From: JAGRCP01 sp942490705
GTDB taxonomy: Bacteria > Chloroflexota > Anaerolineae > Caldilineales > Caldilineaceae
Assembly (NCBI GenBank): GCA_942490705.1
Contig: CALNXY010000007.1
Coordinates: forward strand, 62,001 to 126,000
DNA: 64,000 nt
Direction: 5' to 3'
Position numbers and translations under genes: made by a program. The notes under the pieces are model-generated. The model made no database searches. It worked only from the letters and a program-made list of their open reading frames with translations, and was not told where the DNA came from. Positions within the stretch are counted from its first letter, which is position 1; each line of letters starts with the position of its first letter. Below are positions 26,954 to 35,530 of this stretch, piece by piece.

Positions 26954-27091
26954 GTGACAGAGCATCGGTTGGCACAGGTAACTGTTGGCGTGATCAATGG
27001 TGAAATGGACAGCGAACTCATGCGCGGCTTTGCGGAACGCTTGGAAGAGATCAATGCGCGCGCAATCGGGTCCGAGGAGGAAAATGAGTAA
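26954..27091 (+). CDS. Small 45-aa ORF coupled to phzF-like gene
   Basis: GTG start at 26954 with GGGAGG ten bases upstream; its TAA overlaps the phzF-like ATG (ATGAGTAA). The sequence is acidic and helical (GEMDSELMRGFAERLEEINARA). No family recognised. It may be a real small protein, a translation-coupling leader, or the tail of a lost gene. Confidence 0.35.
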   Translation: MTEHRLAQVTVGVINGEMDSELMRGFAERLEEINARAIGSEEENE

Positions 27092-27920
27092 CGAAACAGT
27101 GCAGCGTCTCGCTGCTTTCACGACGCAGCCGGCAGGGGGCAATCCGGCCGGCGTCTGGATTGGTGAAGCTTTGCCCGATCCGGAAACGATGCAGAGGATT
27201 GCTGCGGAAGTTGGCTTTTCGGAAACCGCGTTCCTCGCCCCGCGTGATGGCCTGCGCCGCACGATCCGCTATTTCAGCCCCGAGGCCGAAGTGCCGTTCT
27301 GCGGCCACGCCACCATCGCGGCCGGGGTGCTGTTGGGGATGCAGGAGGGCTACGGAACGTACCACTTAATAACCGTAGTTGGCGAAGTGCCTGTGACGGT
27401 GCAGCCCCATGCCGATGGGATTCAGGCGTCCCTCACGTCGGTTGAGCCGGCCCAGGCGGACGCGTCGGCTGCCTTGGTCACCAATGCATTGACCGCACTT
27501 GGCTGGCATCCTTCTGAACTGGATCCAACCATTCCGCCGGTCCGCGCCTTTGCAGGGGCCTGGCACCTGGTGCTGGCCGCGGCCACGCCGGCACGGCTGA
27601 ATGACCTGGCCTACGATTTTGACGCGCTCAAAGCATTGATGCTGCGCGAGGAACTGACGACGCTGCAACTCATCTGGCGCGAACGTGATGATCTGTACCA
27701 CGCCCGCAATCCCTTCCCGGTGGGCGGCATCGTTGAGGATCCGGCCACGGGCGCGGCCGCAGCCGCGCTCGGCGGCTATTTGCGCGACGCCGGGCTTGTG
27801 GCTGCGCCGGCCACGATCACCATCCGTCAGGGCGAAGCCATGGGGCGCCCGAGCCTGCTGACGGTTGATATTCCCCCCCGTGGAGGTATCGTGGTAAGCG
27901 GAACCGCAGTCCGGCTGTAA
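27084..27920 (+). CDS. PhzF family isomerase-like protein
   Basis: 278 aa, starting at ATG 27084 right behind GAGGAGG. QRLAAFTTQPAGGNPAGVW and GFSETAFL contain the family signature with the catalytic Glu. RYFSPEAEVPFCGHATIAAG and NPFPVGGIVEDPATGAAAAAL are the two conserved substrate-pocket blocks. PhzF folds resemble diaminopimelate epimerase; the phenazine enzyme isomerises a dihydro-hydroxyanthranilate, but most members have unknown substrates. No phenazine genes are nearby, so the specific phenazine role is not claimed. Confidence 0.92.
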   Translation: MSNETVQRLAAFTTQPAGGNPAGVWIGEALPDPETMQRIAAEVGFSETAFLAPRDGLRRTIRYFSPEAEVPFCGHATIAAGVLLGMQEGYGTYHLITVVGEVPVTVQPHADGIQASLTSVEPAQADASAALVTNALTALGWHPSELDPTIPPVRAFAGAWHLVLAAATPARLNDLAYDFDALKALMLREELTTLQLIWRERDDLYHARNPFPVGGIVEDPATGAAAAALGGYLRDAGLVAAPATITIRQGEAMGRPSLLTVDIPPRGGIVVSGTAVRL

Positions 27921-27921
27921 C

Positions 27922-28140
27922 GGACCGGAATTCAACGCGGCCAAAGGCGTCGCGTCGATTGGGCTAACGCTGGGCATCCTGCTTTGGTTTACCGGCTTCA
28001 TGACCACCGACGGCGAGTGGTTCCTGATGTGGCAATCGCAGATGAGGAATGGTCAGGCCGCTGCGTTCAGGCTGGCCGCCATTTTCGGCATCGTCCCCCT
28101 CTACATCAATCGGCCCGATGCACCCAACCATAGCGAATGA
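27922..28140 (+). pseudogene. C-terminal remnant of a DUF2165 membrane protein
   Basis: Reading from 27922 gives GPEFNAAKGVASIGLTLGILLWFTGFM, then GEWFLMWQSQMRNGQAAAFRLA and a last hydrophobic helix, ending at TGA 28138-28140. This is the conserved second half of the DUF2165 family. No start codon or N-terminal half precedes it; the frame begins directly after the phzF stop. It was probably cut by a deletion or recombination. Confidence 0.65.
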
Positions 28141-28541
28141 TGAACGAAATGAACCAATCAATCCTTCACATTGCTCTCGTCGTGCGTGATTATGACGAAG
28201 CCATCGATTTTTATTGTCACAAGCTTCACTTCACGTTGGTCGAAGACAGCTATCAGCCCGAGCAGGACAAGCGCTGGGTCGTTGTCGCGCCGCCGGGATC
28301 AAGTGGCGCGACGCTGCTGTTGGCGCGTGCGGCGACGCCCGAACAGGAAGCGTTCATCGGGCGTCAAAGTGGCGGCCGCGTCTTTCTCTTTCTACGCACC
28401 GATGACTTCTGGCGCGACTACCATGAGATGCGCGAGGCGGGCATCCACTTTGTGCGTGAGCCGAAGGAAGCGCCCTATGGAACCGTTGCCGTCTTTGAAG
28501 ACTTGTACGGAACTCTATGGGATCTGATTGAACTGAGTTGA
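28137..28541 (+). CDS. VOC family protein (glyoxalase/dioxygenase fold)
   Basis: 134 aa (ATG at 28137 or 28140). HIALVVRDYDEAIDFYCHKLHFTLVED opens the first beta-alpha-beta-beta-beta unit, with His as metal ligand. GRVFLFLRTDDFWRDYHEM and EDLYGTLWDLIEL complete the second unit, with a C-terminal Glu-type ligand position. It belongs to the metal-dependent glyoxalase/bleomycin-resistance superfamily. The specific reaction is unknown. Its start overlaps the stop of the DUF2165 remnant. Confidence 0.88.
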   Translation: MMNEMNQSILHIALVVRDYDEAIDFYCHKLHFTLVEDSYQPEQDKRWVVVAPPGSSGATLLLARAATPEQEAFIGRQSGGRVFLFLRTDDFWRDYHEMREAGIHFVREPKEAPYGTVAVFEDLYGTLWDLIELS

Positions 28542-28548
28542 TCGTCTC

Positions 28549-28638
28549 TTGGATCCGGACAACACGTCGGTGACGCTGGCATCACTACAGAGATTGGCAC
28601 ACGCACTCGAAAAAGAGTTGCGGATCGAATTTGCTTGA
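28549..28638 (+). pseudogene. Possible tail of an XRE-type antitoxin
   Basis: A 29-codon tail reads DPDNTSVTLASLQRLAHALEKELRIEFA then stop. The SLQRLAHALEKELRIEF pattern is the usual end of XRE helix-turn-helix antitoxins. No N-terminal helix-turn-helix or toxin is present, so it is a relic at best. Confidence 0.35.
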
Positions 28639-28676
28639 CACCAAGTCAGTCCCCGTATAAACCTAACCAAGTAGGG

Positions 28677-28720
28677 GACGGCTGCAAGCCAGAGTCAGCT
28701 AATTCTGGCTCGCAGCCGTC
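28677..28720. terminator. 17-bp hairpin between converging VOC and SDR genes
   Basis: GACGGCTGCAAGCCAGA pairs with TCTGGCTCGCAGCCGTC (one mismatch) around a ten-base loop, followed by AACTTTCCTT. It probably works as a two-way stop. Confidence 0.65.
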
Positions 28721-28737
28721 AACTTTCCTTCTAGCGC

Positions 28738-29463
28738 CTACATCGCCGCAAACTGCTTTTCCACTGCTTTATGATCGGCGCGCCAGCCGGCGTATACCTG
28801 GGTCGACATTGGGTCGGGGAAGATATCTTCCTCCTCCGCCTCGATGCCGGCCATCACCGATGCGGCAACAATTTCGGGACTAGTCTTGTTCATCTCCACA
28901 CCGGCCAACATATCCGTATCAATCGCACCGGGGAAGACGCCATACACGTCAATACTCTTGTCGGCAACGCTTGCGCGCAGCGATTGCGTCATGGACCAAG
29001 CCGCCGCCTTGGAGACGTTGTAGGCCGACATGCCTGGCGCACTGACCATGGAGAGGAGCGTGAGCACGTTGACGATGGAGCCGCCACCATTTCCTTCAAT
29101 GACGGGGACGAACGCCCGCGCCATGTTCAGCGGCCCGTAGAAATTTGTGTCCAACTGCGCGGCAATCGTGTCATTCGGTACGTCGAGGATGCCGCCGAAC
29201 GCCAGGCTTCCGGCATTGTTGATCAGCATCGTGACGTCGGGCGCCTGGGCCGCCATGGCAGCGACCTGGTCGCTGTCGGTCACGTCCAACTGTAGCGGAA
29301 CGATGCGGTCTGGAGCGCTGGCAACGAGTGGCGTCAGGCTCTCTATATCGCGCGCCGCGGCATAGACCTTGGCTGCCCCATTCTGTACCAACGCTTCGAC
29401 CAGTGCACGACCGATACCCCGATTTGCGCCAGTGACCAGTACGGTTGAGTCTTGAATCTTCAT
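28738..29463 (-). CDS. SDR family oxidoreductase
   Basis: 241 aa. Start at ATG 29463 with AAAAAGGAAA upstream. TGANRGIGRALVEAL is the nucleotide-binding Gly motif, LDVTDSDQ and NNAGSLAFGG are the classical SDR blocks, and the catalytic Ser and YNVSK follow. It oxidises or reduces a small alcohol or ketone with NAD(P)H. It is divergently transcribed from a LysR regulator 338 bases away, which is the standard arrangement for a regulator and its target. Confidence 0.92.
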   Translation of the reverse strand: MKIQDSTVLVTGANRGIGRALVEALVQNGAAKVYAAARDIESLTPLVASAPDRIVPLQLDVTDSDQVAAMAAQAPDVTMLINNAGSLAFGGILDVPNDTIAAQLDTNFYGPLNMARAFVPVIEGNGGGSIVNVLTLLSMVSAPGMSAYNVSKAAAWSMTQSLRASVADKSIDVYGVFPGAIDTDMLAGVEMNKTSPEIVAASVMAGIEAEEEDIFPDPMSTQVYAGWRADHKAVEKQFAAM

Positions 29464-29801
29464 GCAAATTTCCTTTTTGTAAATCACCAGGCTCTTGCCT
29501 GCACAGAAGAGATCACGGCTGCTCATTCGTTGCGTGACGAGGGCGGCACACAAACCCTGGAACCGGTGGAGGTGAGTGCCTCCCGAACGCTGACGAGTAT
29601 AATCGATGCGTTGTCGGCAATAAAGAGGTAATTGTGCATTGCTCTCGTGCGTAAATGACATTAATCAATTAGAATCTATGAAATGTATCGAGGCGGGTTC
29701 TGCCCCCGCGACCTTGTACGGGGCGGTGATGCTCAAGAACGACAAACGTTGGGTCACGGAAATTGGCTCGCGAGTTGGACATGGATATGGAGGTGAAGCA
29801 T
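29464..29801. promoter_or_regulatory. Divergent SDR-LysR control region
   Basis: 338 bases with no gene. It must hold both promoters. I did not find a convincing T-N11-A operator or paired hexamers by eye; the right half (29640-29700) is AT-richer than its surroundings. Confidence 0.35.
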
Positions 29802-30701
29802 ATGGATCTGTCGGTCTTGCAGACATTTGTGGAAGTAATGCGCCACGGCAGTTTTGCTGCGGTGGCGCGCGATCGCAACATCGACCCATCGGCGGTCTCC
29901 CGGTCGATCGCCGGGTTGGAGAAGGAACTGGGCGTGCGTCTCTTTCAACGTACGACGCGGCAATTGTCACCCACGGAAGAAGGCGCAGCCTATTTCGAAC
30001 GCATTGCCCCCCTTGTCGAGGAGATTGAACAGGCCAACGATGTGGCCGCAGACCTGTCCGGACAGCCCCGGGGAGAACTACGGGTGACTGCCTCTGTCGC
30101 TTATGGCATGAAGCGGATTGTGCCCCTGATGCCTCGTTTCGCAGACGCCTATCCGGATCTTACGATCGATTTACTCCTAACCGATGCGGTGGTTGACCTG
30201 GTGACCGAGCGCGTCGATCTGGCCGTGCGTCTGGGCATCTTGCCGGACTCTACGCTCATTGCCCAACGCCTCGTCACGGTGCACTATCGGGTCTGCGCCA
30301 GCCCTGCCTATCTGAAGGCCTACGGTTCCCCGACAGAACCGGGTGACATTGTCCACCACAACTGCCTGCGCTTTCCCCTGCCGGGTTTTCGAACACGGTG
30401 GATTTTCCGCGATGGCGATGGCGTAATCACGGAAGCGCCGGTGCAAGGTCGGACCTTGATTTCGAATGCCCTTGCGCTACAGGCTTGCGCGATCAACGGG
30501 ATGGGACTCGTCCTCCTGCCCAACTGGCTGGTCGACGACGAGATCCAGACCGGTCGATTGATTCATGTACTGCCCGAATATGAGGTGGCAGCGAATGATT
30601 TTGACAGCGCGGTGTGGCTCGTCTACCCGTCTCGTGCCTACGTACCGCTTAAGGTGCGCCACTTTATCGATTACTTGAAACAGGCGAGCACGGCACAATG
30701 A
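29802..30701 (+). CDS. LysR family transcriptional regulator
   Basis: 299 aa. Start chosen at 29802 because GGAGG lies eight bases upstream. Residues 1-60 are the winged helix (LQTFVEVMRHGSFAAVARDRNIDPSAVSRSI, then LEKELGVRLFQRTTR). The rest is the two-lobed effector-binding domain. The subtype resembles AaeR/YafC-like regulators that control oxidoreductases. It probably controls the divergent SDR gene and itself. Confidence 0.92.
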   Translation: MDLSVLQTFVEVMRHGSFAAVARDRNIDPSAVSRSIAGLEKELGVRLFQRTTRQLSPTEEGAAYFERIAPLVEEIEQANDVAADLSGQPRGELRVTASVAYGMKRIVPLMPRFADAYPDLTIDLLLTDAVVDLVTERVDLAVRLGILPDSTLIAQRLVTVHYRVCASPAYLKAYGSPTEPGDIVHHNCLRFPLPGFRTRWIFRDGDGVITEAPVQGRTLISNALALQACAINGMGLVLLPNWLVDDEIQTGRLIHVLPEYEVAANDFDSAVWLVYPSRAYVPLKVRHFIDYLKQASTAQ

Positions 30702-30772
30702 GATGGGGCAATCGAGCGCAATCCTGGAGGAGGTTCAACACCGCTGAGGTTTGGTTCGTCTGGCGGTCTACT

Positions 30773-30807
30773 CAGTCGCGCACTGCGGGCCAAGCCATGC
30801 GCGACTG
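30773..30807. terminator. Hairpin between converging LysR and esterase genes
   Basis: CAGTCGCGCA (30773-30782) pairs perfectly with TGCGCGACTG (30798-30807) across a 15-base loop. The rest of the 185-base gap shows nothing else. Confidence 0.45.
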
Positions 30808-30886
30808 ACAACGGTCCCCCAAGATAGGGGTCAGGAGGCTGAATAGCGTGCCAACCGAATAGTCGGGCCATTTACGTCGTTGTGTA

Positions 30887-31747
30887 CTACCCCGGTTCTG
30901 TACCTACTCCCGCCCACAATCTTTCGTCCAGCGCCAAAAAATCCTCCAGTAAGTTGAAGTGATCGCGCCCGTCCAGCGCAACGACATCAGCCACGATATC
31001 GGCCCAGCCCGACGCGCCGGCGAGGACGGCCATTTGGCGATGGAACTCGCTGCTTTCGCGTGCGCCGGCCGCCAGCACCAGCGGCGCGTCCACGCGCGGC
31101 ATGAGCCGGGCCGGGCTCCACGCCAGGACGTCATCCGCTGTCAGGCCCAGTATGTCGTTCATCTCGCACTGACGGATCGGGTCGAGATCGAAGAGGCCGC
31201 TCAGCGCAATGCCGCCACGGAAGAGGCTGGGCGCAACGCCATGCTGCGCCCAATCCACGGTGAACATGGCTGCGGCCAGGTGCCCGCCGGCGCTGTGGCC
31301 GGTTATGATGATTGCATCACAGCCGTCGCTATACTCGCCGGCATGGCGAGCCAGCCAGGCGATGGCCTGCGCACACTCGTCGATGATCGTACCGATCGTC
31401 ACGTCGGGACAGAGACGGTAGGAGGGGAGCGCCACGTTGTAGCCGGCCGCGGTGAGCGGCGGCGCGATGAAGCTGGAAGCGGAGCCATGCATGGCTCTCC
31501 AGTAGCCGCCGTGGATGAAGACAACCCATTTCCTGGAGCCCGATGCGGGAAAGAGATCGATCACCTCTCGCTCGTGCACGCCGTAGGACAGATCGAGTAG
31601 ACAGGGAGCACTGTCGCGCGCAGCCTCTGACCAGGCCGGCCACTGCTGCTGGAGGAGGTCGTCGACCCATTCATCCGCCAGGCCGCGGCGCGTGTTGTAC
31701 TGCTCGGTATACCAGCGATTGTGGGTAGGCGATGGTTGTCTGCTCAT
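30887..31747 (-). CDS. Alpha/beta hydrolase, arylformamidase/esterase-like
   Basis: 286 aa. VVFIHGGYWRAM is the oxyanion HGGxW motif of kynurenine-formamidase-like and hormone-sensitive-lipase-like esterases. TGHSAGGHLAAAM carries the nucleophile Ser, and GRDHFNLLEDF the His. The N-terminal NRWYTEQYNTRRGLAD is typical of the arylformamidase-like group. No kynurenine pathway genes are nearby, so the substrate is open. AAGG precedes the start. Confidence 0.85.
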   Translation of the reverse strand: MSRQPSPTHNRWYTEQYNTRRGLADEWVDDLLQQQWPAWSEAARDSAPCLLDLSYGVHEREVIDLFPASGSRKWVVFIHGGYWRAMHGSASSFIAPPLTAAGYNVALPSYRLCPDVTIGTIIDECAQAIAWLARHAGEYSDGCDAIIITGHSAGGHLAAAMFTVDWAQHGVAPSLFRGGIALSGLFDLDPIRQCEMNDILGLTADDVLAWSPARLMPRVDAPLVLAAGARESSEFHRQMAVLAGASGWADIVADVVALDGRDHFNLLEDFLALDERLWAGVGTEPG

Positions 31748-31802
31748 GGTTAGCCTTGGATCATCGTTAACGTTCGATCAGCGTGTGGCGGTTGGCCCCG
31801 TG

Positions 31803-32447
31803 TCATCGGGCAAAGCGCTGCTCCTGCCACGGGTCGGCCACGTTGTGATAACCGGCCTCTTCCCAGAAGCCCAGGCGATCCTCGGCGACAAATTCAAGCC
31901 CGCGCAGCCATTTGCCCCCTTTCCAAAGGTAGGCCGTGTCGCGCGCCAAGTCGTGAGGCGTCACGCCAATCACCATGCGCAGCGGGTAGCCGTGGTCGGG
32001 GTCCAACGGCTTGCCGTCGTAGTGGGTGGCCAGCAGCATGTTGTCGGACAAGGCCAGCGCCAATGTCGTGTTGGTGGTATAGCCCTGTTCGCAGTGCTGG
32101 ATGACGTATTGCGCCTCGGGCTTGAGCTGGATAAAGCCCTCCTCCACCAGCGTGCGCAGCGAGACGCCCTCCCAAACTGTGTCGAACATGGACCAGCGCG
32201 TCACGCAATGGAGATCCAGCGTCAATTGCGTGCGTGGCAGCTGATTGAACGCTTGCCAAGTCCAGGATCGTTCTTCCTCCACCTCGCCCCACACGCTGAA
32301 GGACCACGCTGCCAGGTCCGTCTTTGGCACCGATCCGATGTGAAGGACCGGAAATCGTCGCGTCAAAGACTGACCGGGCGGCAGCCGCTTGGCCGCACGG
32401 ATCGCTTGCTCACGTTTTTGTCGCGGGGTCAGAATCTCGTTGGGCAT
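31803..32447 (-). CDS. Sulfite-oxidase-fold molybdopterin enzyme (MsrP-like catalytic subunit)
   Basis: 214 aa. DLHCVTRWS contains the Cys (81) that ligands molybdenum. WEGVSLRTLVEEG, the DGKPLDPDHGYPLRM block and the GGKWLRGLEF tail are typical of MsrP/YedY-like proteins. Unlike MsrP there is no Tat signal, so it should be cytoplasmic. These short forms are common in Chloroflexota and actinobacteria and are of uncertain substrate. AAAGGAAAAAAG precedes the ATG. Confidence 0.9.
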   Translation of the reverse strand: MPNEILTPRQKREQAIRAAKRLPPGQSLTRRFPVLHIGSVPKTDLAAWSFSVWGEVEEERSWTWQAFNQLPRTQLTLDLHCVTRWSMFDTVWEGVSLRTLVEEGFIQLKPEAQYVIQHCEQGYTTNTTLALALSDNMLLATHYDGKPLDPDHGYPLRMVIGVTPHDLARDTAYLWKGGKWLRGLEFVAEDRLGFWEEAGYHNVADPWQEQRFAR

Positions 32448-32662
32448 CTTTTTTCCTTTTCATACAATTGTAGAAATTGGCCATGAACTCGATAGCCGGA
32501 ATGGCCGCGAGGAATTGTGGCGCTGATTGTCGCATCAATGCGGCGCAATGCCAAAGCGCTATCATGGCTGAGCGGGACCCTGCTGCGCACAACGATGCGG
32601 CGATCATCCCGAAACGCCGGCGATCTGGTAAGATTGCACCCTGAAAGGACGAGAAGGTAGAC

Positions 32663-32722
32663 ATGGACTTTGATCTGAAACGATTACTGAGGAAGGGCAA
32701 CTTTTGCGATGATTGTGACTAG
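32663..32722 (+). CDS. Possible 19-aa leader peptide before ppc
   Basis: ATG 32663 with GAGAAGG upstream; reads MDFDLKRLLRKGNFCDDCD and stops 14 bases inside the ppc gene. It is the only ATG frame with a ribosome site in the gap. It may couple translation to ppc or be chance. Confidence 0.3.
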   Translation: MDFDLKRLLRKGNFCDDCD

Positions 32723-35453
32723 TCTGCGTGAAGCCAATGTCGATAAGATCCGCGAGGATCTTGATTATATCCTGGATTGTCTTCAAGAAGTGCTGGACGA
32801 GCTTGGCGAAACTGAGTTAGCCCGCCGGCTACTCTGGCGCAATGGTGAGAAGTCGCCTGTACGTGTTCAACAGCCGCGGCGTACGGCTCAGGCTTACTCC
32901 ATGGCCTTTCAGCTCCTCAACATGGTGGAGGAAAACGCGGCGGTGCAGATGCGGCGCCAGCTTGAAAACGAAGGCAAGTTGGAAGAGGTCTCGGGCCTCT
33001 GGCCCCAAAACCTGCACCGACTCCAGGCCCTCGGCCTGACCGATGTGCAAATTGCCGACCAACTGAATCTCATGCGTGTCGAACCCGTTCTGACCGCACA
33101 CCCGACCGAGGCCAAACGCGCCACGGTCCTCGAGATCCACCGTCGCATCTATCAGCTCTTGGTTCAGCGCGAGAATCCTATCTGGACTGACTCCGAGCAG
33201 CGTGAGATTCGCACACGGGTTAAAGTCGAACTGGAACGCCTCTGGCGGACAGGGGAAATCTATCTGGAAAAGCCCGACATCGCGTCAGAGCGACGCAATG
33301 TGATCTACTACCTGCGCAACGTCTTTCCGCCGGTGCTGCCGGAGCTGGACCGGCGCCTGCGCAACGCCTGGCAAGATGCCGGCTTTGATCCGGCGCTGCT
33401 CACCGACCCGACCCGCCTGCCCCGCCTCAGCTTTGGCAACTGGGTTGGCGGTGATCGGGACGGACACCCGTTTGTCACTGCGTCGGTTACGGACGAGACG
33501 CTGCGCGAGCTGCGTGCTGCCGCGCTGGATTTGCTCCGCCAGCATCTCGTCGAGCTGACCATCCGCCTGAGTCTCTCCGAATATCTACAGACGCCGCCGG
33601 CCGCTTTCCTGGCGTGGATTGATGAAACCGCGCTGACCTTGGGCGCATCAGGAAATCGTGCGCTGGCGCGCAACGTAGACGAGCCGTGGCGCCAGGCTGT
33701 CAATCTCATGTTGGCCCGTTTGCCCGAAGCGGAGATCGACCCAGCAGCTGGCGGCACAAGCGCCTATACGAGTGCGGCCGAACTTGCACATGATTTACGC
33801 TTTCTGCGCCAGTCGCTCATCGACGTGGGCGCAACGCGCATTGCGCACATGGATCTCGACCCGGTCCTGCGCGTCGTGCAGAGCTTTGGCTTCCATCTGG
33901 CCGCGCTCGACATCCGCCAGAATAGCCGCTTTCACGAGCTGGCCCTGGCGCAACTAATGACCGCAGCGGGCCTGGATGGCGACGAGTTCTTGCAGCGGGA
34001 TGAGGCGCAACGATTAGCCTTCCTTAACCAGGAACTGCGCTCGCCGCGACCCTTTACCCGTCCCGATCAGCCAATCGGGCCTGAGGCGGACGCGGTGCTG
34101 GGCGCCTATCGGACAGTGGTCGAACATATGCAGCAATATGGCGCCGACGGATTGGGTGCGCTCATCGTCAGCATGACGCGTAGCCTGTCTGACCTGCTCG
34201 TCGTCTACGTGCTGGCGCGCGAAGTGGGGCTGGCGCGCCAGAGCGAAGACGGTCTGGTCTGCGCGCTGCCGGTGACGCCTCTCTTTGAAACGATTGACGA
34301 TCTCCAGCGTGCGCCGGCGATCCTGGATAGTTTTCTGGCCCATCCAGTCACCCAGCGCAGCTTGCGCCAACGCCAGGCCGCGCTGGGGCTGCCCGTGCCC
34401 GAGCAGCAGGTGATGATCGGCTACAGCGACAGCAACAAGGACGGCGGCATCTTTGCCAGCCTCTGGGGCCTCTATCGCGCCCAGGACGCCCTGGCCGAGA
34501 TCGGGCGCAGTCATGGCGTGCGCGTGCGCTACTTTCACGGTCGGGGCGGCACGATCAGCCGTGGCGCAGGGCCTACGCATCGGTTCATCAATGCGCTGCC
34601 TCACTCCTCGCTTGAGGGCGATCTGCGTGTGACCGAGCAGGGCGAATCAATCGCCCAGAAGTATGCCAATCGCCTCAATGCCGCCTACAATCTGGAACTG
34701 CTCATGGCGGGCGTCACCGGCTCCACGCTGCGCCACTGGCACAGCGACAAGCCGGTCCATCCGCTGGAGCCGGCCATGGATCAACTGGCGACAACGAGCC
34801 GCACCGCCTATGAGACGCTTCTCTACACGGATGGTTTCGTGTCATTCTTCCGCCAGGCCACGCCGATTGACGCCATCGAGGCCAGCCGCATCGGTTCGCG
34901 TCCGGCGCGCCGGACTGGCCAGCAGACCATCGCCGACCTGCGTGCAATTCCCTGGGTCTTCAGCTGGGGCCAGGCCCGCTTCTACCTGTCGGGCTGGTAT
35001 GGCGTGGGCGCGGCGCTGGCCACATTGCAGGAACAGGACCCGGCGACGTTTGAAGCAGTGCGCGAGCAGAATTTCATCTGGTCGCCTCTGCATTACATCA
35101 TTAGCAATGCCGCGACGAGCATCGCGACCGCCGACTTGGACATCATGCACGCCTACGCAGCGCTGGTCGAGGATGCTGACACGCGCGTGCGTGTGATGAC
35201 TCTGGTGGAGGAGGAGTATCTACGCACGCGACGCATGCTGGAGGAGATCTACGGCGGTTCCTTGGTCGAAAAGCGGCCCAACGTGAATCAGTTGCTTGCA
35301 CTGCGCCAGGACGGTCTGCGCATCTTGCATCAACAGCAGATCGAGCTATTGCGAGATTGGCGGGCTGCGTCCGGCACGGAGAAAGATGCGGTTCTGCCGC
35401 AGCTTCTGTTGACGGTCAACGCCATTGCCGGCGGGCTGCGCACGACTGGCTAG
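32709..35453 (+). CDS. ppc: Phosphoenolpyruvate carboxylase
   Basis: 914 aa, the normal length. The catalytic His is residue 131 in VLTAHPTEAKR. Other signatures are GGDRDGHPF, QVMIGYSDSNKDGG, and FHGRGGTISRGAGPTHRF. The C-terminus ends TVNAIAGGLRTTG, the conserved allosteric tail. The enzyme adds bicarbonate to PEP, making oxaloacetate to refill the TCA cycle. It stands alone between the MoCo enzyme and a kinase. GAGGAAGGG lies upstream of the start. Confidence 0.97.
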   Translation: MIVTSLREANVDKIREDLDYILDCLQEVLDELGETELARRLLWRNGEKSPVRVQQPRRTAQAYSMAFQLLNMVEENAAVQMRRQLENEGKLEEVSGLWPQNLHRLQALGLTDVQIADQLNLMRVEPVLTAHPTEAKRATVLEIHRRIYQLLVQRENPIWTDSEQREIRTRVKVELERLWRTGEIYLEKPDIASERRNVIYYLRNVFPPVLPELDRRLRNAWQDAGFDPALLTDPTRLPRLSFGNWVGGDRDGHPFVTASVTDETLRELRAAALDLLRQHLVELTIRLSLSEYLQTPPAAFLAWIDETALTLGASGNRALARNVDEPWRQAVNLMLARLPEAEIDPAAGGTSAYTSAAELAHDLRFLRQSLIDVGATRIAHMDLDPVLRVVQSFGFHLAALDIRQNSRFHELALAQLMTAAGLDGDEFLQRDEAQRLAFLNQELRSPRPFTRPDQPIGPEADAVLGAYRTVVEHMQQYGADGLGALIVSMTRSLSDLLVVYVLAREVGLARQSEDGLVCALPVTPLFETIDDLQRAPAILDSFLAHPVTQRSLRQRQAALGLPVPEQQVMIGYSDSNKDGGIFASLWGLYRAQDALAEIGRSHGVRVRYFHGRGGTISRGAGPTHRFINALPHSSLEGDLRVTEQGESIAQKYANRLNAAYNLELLMAGVTGSTLRHWHSDKPVHPLEPAMDQLATTSRTAYETLLYTDGFVSFFRQATPIDAIEASRIGSRPARRTGQQTIADLRAIPWVFSWGQARFYLSGWYGVGAALATLQEQDPATFEAVREQNFIWSPLHYIISNAATSIATADLDIMHAYAALVEDADTRVRVMTLVEEEYLRTRRMLEEIYGGSLVEKRPNVNQLLALRQDGLRILHQQQIELLRDWRAASGTEKDAVLPQLLLTVNAIAGGLRTTG

Positions 35454-35530
35454 CAGCTTGCCCATCGCTGCGCTCGACACGGAGATCCGTTTGCACGGAG
35501 GCACATCCGCCGAAACCATGTGGAACTACC

